Shown piece by piece: positions 37,501-45,924 of a stretch of DNA of 64,000 bases; the first letter of the stretch is position 1; each line of letters opens with the position of its first letter. Below the pieces are notes generated by a model. That model was not told the DNA's origin. It saw nothing but the letters and a program-made list of their open reading frames with translations, and did no database searches. Source of the stretch: Certhia americana (taxonomy: Eukaryota > Chordata > Aves > Passeriformes > Certhiidae); assembly GCA_018697195.1 (NCBI GenBank), contig CM031879.1:27042839-27106838 (forward strand), written 5' to 3'. The translations under genes were made by a program, and so were the position numbers.

Positions 37501-40500
37501 ATCTGAAATGGGGAAATTGATTGCATGTCCCTGCATCCTTCTATTCCTTTGTTTACACAGTAGAATATCATTCCAAGCACTTCAAAGTTTAAAAAGCCAG
37601 TATTTGCAGTTCCTCCTGTAGCTCTCACTACACTGCCCTGGATGCTCATCATTCACACTGAAAGGAGAAGTGCTTTGTAACAGCATGGAAAAAAGAATAG
37701 GATCCTGCAACTAGAGATCAGACCACATGCATAAAAACCACATGAAGGAAAGCAAAGTGACAGGTAATTTTAAATCTGGATGCTATTGCTAACTGAATAA
37801 CAAGAGCATTAATAACACTTCTGAGGAAGTTGAAGCAGAGAGGTGACAACAGGGCAGTGATGCAGCCTTTTAGAAGGCAGCAGAGTAGGAAACATGCATT
37901 CCTTTAGAGGGAATACCAATCCTCTTGTGTACTTCTTCCCAGCAACACAAACTCTTAATCTTCAGCTTTACAACACATCTAAATTACAGTGACTAATGGT
38001 GTTAGCTGGCAAACTGGGAGCAAATACTTGCTGCAATAAGGTCTGTCCAAGGATCCAGCCCAATTCTTGAAGGTCAACCAATATTGGTACACTCCTGATT
38101 CAGACAGTGCCATGAAGAACAGAAGGAAAGAAATGGTAACTTGCCAATGGAGGCAACTTTTTTTTGACAAAGCAGTAATTGTGAGAGTTCAACCAAATTC
38201 AGCAACCCCATTACAACCTCTCCAGGGGGCATATAATTCTCTTCCATGTTTTCAACCATCATTGCCTCTGTTGCTTTTACACAGTTCCAGTCTGGGCTTT
38301 TTCAAAGTTCTAGAAAAGACTTTTCTGTACAACATGAGTGACAGAGGGGGAATGACGGTTTTCAAGTGATTTAATCTCAGCAAAACTGAAACCATTTCAG
38401 GAAGGAAAGGGGCAAGGAAATCAGACCACTTATTTAGCCTAAAGAATTTTCTTTTTGGCAAACTACAGTGGCTTTTGCAAACAAACCTCAAAAGGTCATA
38501 CAATTTCTTTATAATGGAAACTATTAGGCAACCTAAATATAGAGGTCACTGCCAGTTTTCTTTGAACCACAGTACATTAAGGTTCTATTCAGTATTCCTT
38601 ACTTGTGCTTCTAATGAACTTCAGTGGGAGATTTGTTCAAGAAAGGAGTAATTATTACAGTCCTATGTTCCTTCCATTTATATAATATCTTTCATCTAGA
38701 AAGATTTCAAAATGACTTAAAGGTCACATGTAGAAAATTACTATATGCAGTGCAGTTTCCTATCAAGGGGAACACAGTAATTTTTCAGTACCCAAGCAAC
38801 AAAACAGAACACTTTATGTTAGAAAGTAAATACTAAAGCCATGGATACATGGAGAATTTAGATCCTCAGTGACATCACCAAACTAATGCCTGGCAATAGT
38901 TGTAGAGTGAAAGTTAGAGGGCTCTCCATCTAGCAGATAGGATCTTAGTTTTACACCTGATGTATGGCACATCTAACTGGCACCATGCTGGGGCGTTGCT
39001 TTAGTACTAAACCAAAGAGTGCTGCCTTGGCAATCAGGTACTACACTACTTTCTGCAGCATCCAGGATTTCCCTTGGGACATCCCCCTCCAAGGACAGCC
39101 TATTTTAACCATTTAATGCAATACTGCCATAGACAAAGTTAATCAACTCCATGATCTAATCTGCTTTGAAAATTCAGACTAGAAATAAAATGCAATAACA
39201 AAATTGTAAAAATTATTTGCACTAATCTTAACAATTCTATCAGTTAATAAAGAACATAACCCACTTCTAGTCTCTGGAACGAAAGATATCTCTTTCAGAA
39301 AGAAATTATTCAACAGTGAAAACACCCGCAAACCCACAGAAAATATTTCTGTAAAGGTAAATGTGCATAATCAGTATTTTAAAAAAAAAGTTTTAATCAA
39401 CTTTACACCTCATTTCCAGGGGCCCTCAAATCCACTTCGCTTCAACTTAATTACCTGTTTTTCCACCTGCAAATCTGGTCACATTTAATGAAGTTTAACA
39501 AGCGGAATCAGGTATTACACATTTCACACTTCACCACAAAGTGAGAGATTTCTCTGAATTTAAAAAAGCCTAGTATTTCATAATGTCCTACAGACAAAGC
39601 TCTAATCAGTAAAAACCCCACAGTTAAAGCTTCTAAATAAGAGCCATTGCACAGCAACAGCCATGCTAATGCATCAACTTAATCTAACATCAAGCTTCAA
39701 AATGGAAGACTAAAATAAATAAATAATGCATTCTCAGTGCCATCAAAACACGGTAGTATTGTTATCCTGGCTCATGTTGATGAAAACCATTTTGTCCTAT
39801 AGGCAACACCAACAAATGCTTTAACAGGGTAATAATTTGGTCACTTGGACTCCAGGTCCTTGGGGAAAAAAAAAAAAAACAAACCAAAACCAACCACCCA
39901 GCTGGCCTTTTGTGTTTCTTTGGCACCCTAACGATTCTCTTCATGGACACAAAGGTCTACTTATGAGCTCAAATCATATATCAGAACCGGAGACAAAAGC
40001 TGCCTGGCCTAAAAGCTCAACTTTTATCTACCTCATGCCATGTGAAAAACCTGGATTTTGCAATCATACGAAGATGAAACCCATTTAAACCTTACGGGAA
40101 AAAGAGTCCCATATACCTACTCAGGGACACATCGTTACAGAGTTTAAGTAGAGAAACAAAAATCAACCTAACAACTGCAGTTCACATATCAGGTACCAGG
40201 TGACTGTCAGGGAGAAAGCAGAAACCAAGGAAAGAAAAAAGACATTTTGTTGCAAAATTATTTAAAAGACGAAATATCCAAGTAGGGAAACTAGAAGACA
40301 AAACATTTGTTTCTCAGGAGCACCATTTTTTGTTTGTTAAGTTTCAGTACTTTCATCCAGCTGAGTTTCCAATGCAACAAAACATAATTTTAAACTGACT
40401 TTTCTTATCAAACTGACTGGATGTTTAAAAAGGCTTTTTTCATAATGTTTTTAAAGATTTTGCATTAAGTCAGCAGTCTTATTTTGCTGAATGTTACCGA

Positions 40501-41960
40501 TCTGTACACATCTCTCTGTGATATAAACAAAATGCCATTGTTATAACTGGAAACCATAATAAATGTGACAGATGGAATCCCTCTTGTCACATTTACCTTA
40601 CTGATTTCCTTTGTTTAAAAAAAAAAAACCAAAAACAAACCAAAACATTCAACTAATATTCACAACTGAAGTTATGAGAAGTCCTTCCAATAGTCACTCT
40701 GTTTTTCAGAAGTCAGGGAAACCACTCCAGAAATAAAGACAAATAATCATTTTTGTCAAGTAATTGGACCCAAACTTGTACTTAAAATTTCAAACATGTA
40801 ACATTTATTGCAAGTCATACTCCGCACTGCTTTGACCAATATCTACAATGTAATTGCGGCTTTTGATAGGATTGCAACTTGATTACCATTTAAACTTCTC
40901 CCGCTGATGGGATCACCCCATAGGAATGGCAAAGGTAAGGATTCTTGAGCAACGTTGTGTTCCTTAGCATGCACTGCTACAAGTGCACTCAAGTTGGTTT
41001 GTAAAAAGCCTCCTTTCCCCAAGCACACACGTTTAGACCACCGGCAGGTACAGGAACCAGTTAATCCACCGCAAGCTTTGTGGCTGGTGTACAGAGTCCT
41101 CCTGGGAAGTCAGGGTTACACAGGGAGGCAATTCCATAAAGCGCAATTCAGCTAACAATTCCTCCCTAAACACTGAAGGGTTATAATCCACCCCCTATAG
41201 CCCTCGGAAACCTGCACGGTGATGCTCTGCAATGAACAGCGAATTAAAATAATACTAACACTACCAATAATAATCAAACAAAGGGGTTATGTATGAGGCA
41301 AAGTTAAACTCATAGGAAAAAAAAAATTTAAAATCAAATAAAAAAAATTAAAAGGCTGAGTATATTAGCAGGCACACCCTAGGGTACAGTTGTTCGTGAG
41401 AGGGGCACAATCTCTCCAGGGTTAGGCCGTGCAGGTAATTATGCCCTTCCCGGTATTTATTATTTCGGCGCACCGCTGGGTCAGGTTCACCGAGGAGCCC
41501 CGGGCCGGGGCAGGCTGTGTGTTCCCGCCCCCACCCGACAAACGAGAGCCGATTGCTGTCACGGCCGCCCTCCCTCACACCCTGGGGATGCAGCGCGGCT
41601 CCCCCGGCCCCGATTCCTGTCACGGCCGCACAGCCGCTCCCCCGCCGCCCCCGCTCCCCCGCGACCCACCGTGTGGAGGTGCCCTTCCTCACGTCGCACA
41701 TCAAGCACTTGAAGGCCTCGGCGCTGTTGCGGAAGGTGCAGACGCTGCAGTCCCAGTACCCCTCGTCCGAGGAGGGTTTCGGCTGCCGCTTCGGCCTGCG
41801 GAGACACACGCGCGACAGGGGCAGCACCGGCCGCGACGCCCCCGCCGCCCCCGGGGCGCCCCCGCCGCCATCGCCGCCGGCCCCGCGCTCCCGGAGGGCC
41901 CGGGGGAACGAGAAAGCGCCGCCGCTGCCCCTACCTGGTCGGGCTCTTCTTGTCTCCCAT
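19292..41960 (-). CDS. YAF2: YAF2, YY1-associated factor 2 (complete coding region over four exons)
   Basis: YAF2 is a nuclear RYBP-family protein. It binds YY1 and joins RING1A/B in non-canonical PRC1 complexes that ubiquitinate histone H2A. Four exons join in frame to 26+126+153+238 = 543 bases, giving 180 residues plus TAA, the usual length of the family member. Residues 1-9 are MGDKKSPTR. Residues 20-45 form a RanBP2-type zinc finger with C25, C28, C39 and C42 and the [10 protein letters not shown] core. Residues 68-101 are a lysine/glutamate-rich charged linker. Residues 103-133 carry the RING1B-binding region ([10 protein letters not shown] and [16 protein letters not shown]). The tail, to residue 180, is serine-rich and disordered. 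The EGYWDCS and [12 protein letters not shown] segments fit YAF2 better than its paralogue RYBP. All introns have GT-AG ends, and the coding frame is intact. The promoter is shared with PPHLN1. Confidence 0.97.
19530..22116 (-). other. YAF2: YAF2 intron 3
   Basis: A 2,587-base intron bounded by GTAAAAA at exon 3 and TTTAG at exon 4. It is AT-rich, with a 19-base A run at about 21361-21379. I see no gene, RNA gene or recognisable mobile element in it. Confidence 0.9.
22117..22269 (-). CDS. YAF2: YAF2 exon 3
   Basis: The exon is 153 bases and codes residues 52-101, with split arginine codons at both ends. The acceptor is GTGCACACAG|GAAACC (AG at 22271-22270) and the donor is CCAG|GTAAAAAA (GT at 22116-22115). 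The product runs from [12 protein letters not shown] to the charged segment [16 protein letters not shown] and ends SHKKT-R. Both boundaries have the same phase, so skipping this exon would keep the frame. Confidence 0.97.
25430..25760 (+). mobile_element. Solo LTR of an endogenous retrovirus (antisense in YAF2 intron 2)
   Basis: The element shows ordered LTR signals: a U3-like stretch, TATA-type CTTATAAAAGTG at about 25562, then about 100 bases of R sequence, then AATAAATACCTACTTTATCC at about 25679. It ends in a U5-like TGTCTAGTCTCTGTTCC segment. The block resembles songbird ERV LTRs as I remember them, but I cannot name the family. The left end is uncertain to tens of bases. No internal retroviral coding sequence is present. 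It lies opposite to YAF2 transcription. Confidence 0.65.
28712..28766 (-). mobile_element. Short CR1 3'-terminal remnant
   Basis: The plus strand reads like the reverse complement of a CR1 3' tip: CATGGAATCAAAGAACTG, then TTCAGTTGGAAAGGATCCC, then ATGATCATG. Only about 55 bases are recognisable, so the call is tentative. Confidence 0.5.
35188..35254. repeat. Imperfect inverted repeat with CCAAT palindromes
   Basis: Arms 35188-35211 and 35228-35254 pair with one three-base bulge and a 16-base loop. Each arm ends in the self-complementary decamer GCCAATTGGC (35202-35211 and 35228-35237). It lies in YAF2 intron 2 and would fold in either transcript orientation. Confidence 0.75.
37251..37272. 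repeat. Poly(A) tract
   Basis: About 22 consecutive A on the plus strand in YAF2 intron 2. No retrogene or SINE body is recognisable upstream, so I treat it as a simple repeat. Confidence 0.85.
41670..41795 (-). CDS. YAF2: YAF2 exon 2 (zinc finger exon)
   Basis: The exon is 126 bases. The acceptor is GTCTCCGCAG|GCCGAAG (AG at 41797-41796) and the donor is CACACG|GTGGGTCGC (GT at 41669-41668). It codes residues 10-50 with split arginines at each end: [19 protein letters not shown], then the rest of the RanBP2-type zinc finger to [14 protein letters not shown]. All four zinc-binding cysteines are in this exon. Residue 40 is leucine, where I recall methionine in mammalian YAF2. Confidence 0.97.
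41796..41934 (-). other. YAF2: YAF2 intron 1
   Basis: A 139-base, very GC-rich intron between GTAGGGGCAG and CTCCGCAG. It has no other content. Confidence 0.93.
41935..41960 (-). CDS. YAF2: YAF2 exon 1, coding part
   Basis: Twenty-six coding bases read MGDKKSPT plus the first two bases of arginine 9. The donor is ACCAG|GTAGGG (GT at 41934-41933). [13 protein letters not shown] is the family's conserved amino terminus, shared with RYBP, which fixes the start codon. The 5' UTR runs from 41961 at least to the gap at 42113. Confidence 0.96.
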
Positions 41961-42112
41961 GCCGGCTCCAGACGCGTCCCGGCCCGGCCCCGGCGCGGCC
42001 CTTTGTGCGCTTGTCAATAAGGAGGAGCGCGGGGGGTCTCCGGGCTCTAGCGGGGTCCCGGGGAGGAGGAGCCGCCGCCGCAACCTCCAGCTGTCGGGGA
42101 AACTCCCGCTGC
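41961..42112 (-). other. YAF2: YAF2 5' UTR (partial)
   Basis: GC-rich sequence directly upstream of the YAF2 ATG on the minus strand, cut by the assembly gap. The transcription start is not visible. Confidence 0.6.
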
Positions 42113-42512
42113 NNNNNNNNNNNNNNNNNNNNNNNNNNNNNNNNNNNNNNNNNNNNNNNNNNNNNNNNNNNNNNNNNNNNNNNNNNNNNNNNNNNNNNNN
42201 NNNNNNNNNNNNNNNNNNNNNNNNNNNNNNNNNNNNNNNNNNNNNNNNNNNNNNNNNNNNNNNNNNNNNNNNNNNNNNNNNNNNNNNNNNNNNNNNNNNN
42301 NNNNNNNNNNNNNNNNNNNNNNNNNNNNNNNNNNNNNNNNNNNNNNNNNNNNNNNNNNNNNNNNNNNNNNNNNNNNNNNNNNNNNNNNNNNNNNNNNNNN
42401 NNNNNNNNNNNNNNNNNNNNNNNNNNNNNNNNNNNNNNNNNNNNNNNNNNNNNNNNNNNNNNNNNNNNNNNNNNNNNNNNNNNNNNNNNNNNNNNNNNNN
42501 NNNNNNNNNNNN
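42113..42512. other. Assembly gap of 400 N
   Basis: Exactly 400 undetermined bases, flanked on both sides by extreme GC-rich sequence. The round length may be a placeholder or an estimate. Open frames running across it are artefacts. Confidence 1.
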
Positions 42513-42777
42513 GCGAGCGGCGGCGGCGGGGCCGGGGCAACGCGGGGGCTGCTGGGGGCGGCGGGCGGAGCGGGGGCGGTACCGGCGGGGAGGCGGCCCC
42601 GGCGGGGAGGCGGTGCTGGGCAGGACGGGCAGAGCGGCAGTACGAGTGACTGCAGCCGGCCTGCGCGGCTCTTGCCTTAAAGCCGCCCCTCGGTTATCGA
42701 CCGGGGTTGCTCGCACTAGCGGCTAGGTTGTCTCTTGCGCTTCTTCCCGCAGAAGTTGCTCCAAGCCATGGTTTACA
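42513..42777 (+). other. PPHLN1: PPHLN1 5' exon region
   Basis: Plus-strand leader between the gap and the first PPHLN1 donor. Directly before the start codon, at 42731-42752, is a pyrimidine-rich TCTCTTGCGCTTCTTCCCGCAG that looks like a splice acceptor. The ATG may therefore sit in a short 25-base second exon (42753-42777) behind a non-coding first exon, or in a single 5' exon. Confidence 0.55.
42768..42777 (+). CDS. PPHLN1: PPHLN1 first coding exon (ten coding bases)
   Basis: Periphilin 1 is a nuclear subunit of the HUSH silencing complex (with TASOR and MPP8). Here ATG GTT TAC A is followed by a strong donor, GTAAGAAAC, at 42778. Known long PPHLN1 isoforms begin M-A-Y-R-R-D-E-M, with the fourth codon split after its first base. 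M-V-Y-(A|..) fits that pattern, with one substitution at residue 2. The ATG has a good context (GCCATGG). Strand, position and orientation opposite YAF2 match the mammalian arrangement. The next coding exon (mammalian RDEMWSEGRYEYERIPRER) is not in the window. Ten bases alone are weak evidence, and the context carries the call. Confidence 0.68.
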
Positions 42778-45700
42778 GTAAGAAACGAACGCGAATGTAC
42801 TGAATACGAACTTCTGCCTAGAAGTCTTGGTCTAAAGCATCCCGTTGGCCTGACGCCAAGGGAGAACACCGTGGGTACCAATACAAAACCAGAAGAGAGT
42901 GGTGTTACCTTGCACCCGTGTGCGGGGTGCTGCTTTTGCGCTTAAAAGCCTGCAAGTACAGCGTGGTTCTCATGCATCATAGCAACCCCAGACAGGACAC
43001 GGGTGTTTATCGCCTCTATTATCAGAGTGCACCAGAGCCCAGTCACAGACCAGGATGCCATTTTGCAGGATGCTGTGCAAACAGAACAAAGAGCACATGT
43101 CCTAACTACATAACAAAGACAGCGGTTAGACACAGGTAGAGAGCGGAATGCAAGCAGACAATGAGAAGATACCGGTCAGCATCTCAGTAGCCAAAGCTAT
43201 TACGGATGCATTGCCAAGAAATGATGGGATTTCGAGAACAAAATACACCCACGGGGAGTTTGACCGAAGTGTGTGAAGACATAAACGTGTTTAAAAATTA
43301 AGCTAGTGGACAACAAGAGAAACTTTCTGATTCTGAAGACAAAGTTGTCAAGACAAATTTCAGCTAGAAATACTGGGATAGAGAGGGAAAATGTAGGTAA
43401 AGTACTTGACACTTTAGGGAAGCAATTAAAGACCCCTTAACTGGGATGTAACATTTATGCAAAAGAACTAACACTCTTACAAGATTCACAGTTTTTTTTC
43501 TCTGTCTCTCTAGGCATACTCTGTGTCAGCAATTAGAAACCTGTGTAGGATTTACTCGTACCTGGCTATTTATCCTGAATTCCTTCTGCATTCACATCCA
43601 GCTTCCAGTATTGCTATTTTCCTCACCTTATGGTTCTCTTTCTGTATTTGCCTGACCTTTTCCCTTCTTTCTCTATTGCAATTTCTTTCTTCCTTATCTC
43701 TTTATGCTACTCATGCAGTCTTCTGTAAATTATGAATAAAATGTACAGATTGCACATCTGAGGCTGAGGCATGGCACACACAGACAGCTGGCCTGGGTTC
43801 ATTTGCATTTAGTTAGACAGCTACATGAACTAGGAGCCCAGACCCAGCTCTCAGCAGGAGAAACAAGCTCAAGCTGAAGGTGATTGATCTGATGCTAAGG
43901 CAGGAATACAATTTTCTCACTAATGGGGACTATTTCTTTCCATTGACTATAAAGAGCGGTCCAGAAGTGGATGTTTAAAATTACAGAATTATATGAGGTG
44001 TCTCACCTGTGCTTGAACCTGACATTATATAGAAATCACTCGATGGGAAGCAGTGGAGAAAACTGTCTCCTTGTGCCCTTTTCCACAGCACACTCTTTCT
44101 ACTGTACAAATAAACATTATTTCCCCACTTTTGGAAAGTAATTATTTTGAAACAACTGCTTTCTCTTGACCTTTTCCCCATCACAGCCTTCTTTCTCCAT
44201 ACCAGTTGTGGGAAACAGAACTTCCACTGATAGTTACAAAACACTGATATATGTTGTAATCCCTCAGGAACCATTCTTGGAGAGGACCATTTCTAATTAG
44301 GAGGAGGAAACACAATTGCCAGCCATAAATGTTATCCCTAACAGAAGAGTAATCTTTCTGGCTGTTGCGTTCCAGACATTCTGCTTCAAGGTCATCACCC
44401 AAATGACCATGCCCACAAATCATCGTGTTTTCCCAGCAACTTTGGGCCTGTTTCCCCTGAGTTCAAACCAACCCTTATTTTGGGAGCTGAAATGTGATTT
44501 GGATGGGACATTCAAAAGTTCAGGTGTATGGGTCACAGTGCAACTCACAGTGGCCATGAATTCGTGCAGGTGTGGGTCTTATTCTTGAATAATGCTGAAA
44601 AGGAAAGAAAGATTATTTTCCTTGCATCCTCGTTCTGTCCTCACATAGTAACACAAGAGGAGACCACTGAAAGCATCAAGCCATCCCATGTCATCTCTGC
44701 AACTGCAACAGTGATGAAAGGTATTATTTAGCAGCAGTGCTGGAAAGCACATGTAAGAGGTGGGTGTAATAGTAAGATACTGAAGAGATTCAGGGGGGCT
44801 TTGATAAAACTGAAAAAGTTGAGAATTCCATAGTCAGATATTTTGTCATCCAGTGGTATTCATGTGAACCCAGAAAACTCATCTATCTTTGCTAAACATT
44901 TGTAAGGCACACGATCTAGAAAGTTTGAATGACAAAATTGATGGCATCAGTATTAGCAGTCTTTTAAAAAATGTTTCTGGGAAAGAAAAGGCATGAATGA
45001 ACCATCATTTTGAATATCCTTAAATTCTGACTTTGTCTAGTACAGTTGTTCCAGAGCAATTATTTGCCCTGTTTTAATTCAGCTGAGCTAAAGTAAACAC
45101 ATATTTAAGACAGAAGAGATGGGCAATATAATTGTATCTTTTTACATCAGGTACACTCTCTAGCTAGTGTTTGGTCTCTTAAAATTATCTTAAAATTTAC
45201 CTTTTTCTTAGCATTATAGAAGGGAAATGCTCATTGTATGATTTTGCTATTGAAAATTATATATGCTGTTAACTTTGTGGAAGTTATACATTTCAATATA
45301 TAATATAAATGTTCTGGCATTCATGACTTCTCAGCTAAAAGTTTATTCATAATAAAGAGGATGGTAGCAATTTTAAAGTACCTATTGTGTGAAAATTCTT
45401 ACTGCAGAGAAAATTACAGTTGTTCCCAAAAAAAGGTGTTCACATATGAGGTTATAAAGAACAAGCCAGTGCTGTGTAAATCCATACAAAGATTTGTCAT
45501 TTAGTCAATACTTGAATCAACACTGTGCACATCAAATCTATGCCAGTTGGTGCATTATCAGCATCTTGAGCAATTAAGGAATCACTTTATCACTGCTTCA
45601 GCTTAAAAAACTCTCCATAAAGATGATTATCATTATGTTGTAGATACACCACATTTTAATGCATATACGTGAAGAGGAATACTACATTAGTATAAAATTT

Positions 45701-45872
45701 TACTAGAACAAATGCTCCTTGTTCCAGCATGGTGTATCTGCTTTGCCTGGATTGCACTGATAAAATAAAATTAATACAATTAAATCAATTAATGGGAATT
45801 TGACTGGCAAAGGGTTTTTTGATATGTTAGGTATAAAAAGGCCTGAATCCTGGCTGGGTTTCTATGTGATAT

Positions 45873-45889
45873 GGGGGAGGGTGGGGGGG
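45873..45889 (+). other. G-quadruplex motif
   Basis: The tracts are G5-A-G3-T-G7. The last run can be split into two G3 tracts with a one-base loop, so the segment satisfies a four-tract quadruplex pattern with minimal loops on the PPHLN1 sense strand. Confidence 0.7.
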
Positions 45890-45924
45890 TGTAGAATTAA
45901 AAATTAGAGATTTTTAATTCTACA
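45890..45924. repeat. Perfect 15-bp inverted repeat, 5-base loop
   Basis: Arm 45890-45904 (TGTAGAATTAAAAAT) is exactly complementary to 45910-45924 around the loop TAGAG. It abuts the G-rich tract at 45873-45889. It is not a bacterial terminator. It may be a young palindrome or a transposon-tip footprint. Confidence 0.9.

Larger units (their letters stand above)
22270..41669 (-). other. YAF2: YAF2 intron 2
   Basis: A 19.4-kb intron from GTGGGTCGC at exon 2 to CACAG at exon 3. It is mostly AT-rich unique-looking DNA. Supported content: an LTR at about 25.43-25.76 kb, a short CR1 remnant near 28.71 kb, poly(A) runs at about 29628-29640 and 37251-37272, and an imperfect hairpin at 35188-35254. 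The exon 2-proximal 200 bases belong to the CpG island. I found no nested gene. Confidence 0.9.
41450..42730. promoter_or_regulatory. Shared CpG-island promoter of YAF2 and PPHLN1
   Basis: A GC- and CpG-dense block spans YAF2 exons 1-2 and extends through an assembly gap to the PPHLN1 start region. The YAF2 ATG (41960, minus) and the PPHLN1 ATG (42768, plus) face away from each other, 807 bases apart. That is the geometry of a bidirectional promoter and matches the known head-to-head order of these genes in mammals. GC boxes such as GGGCGG and GGGGGCGG are visible at about 42564-42580. No TATA box is seen. The core, including both transcription starts, is probably inside the N gap. Confidence 0.8.

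Noticed and set aside
41429..42649. Open frame of about 400 codons on the plus strand
   Set aside because: It runs through the 400-N gap and lies antisense to YAF2 exons 1-2.
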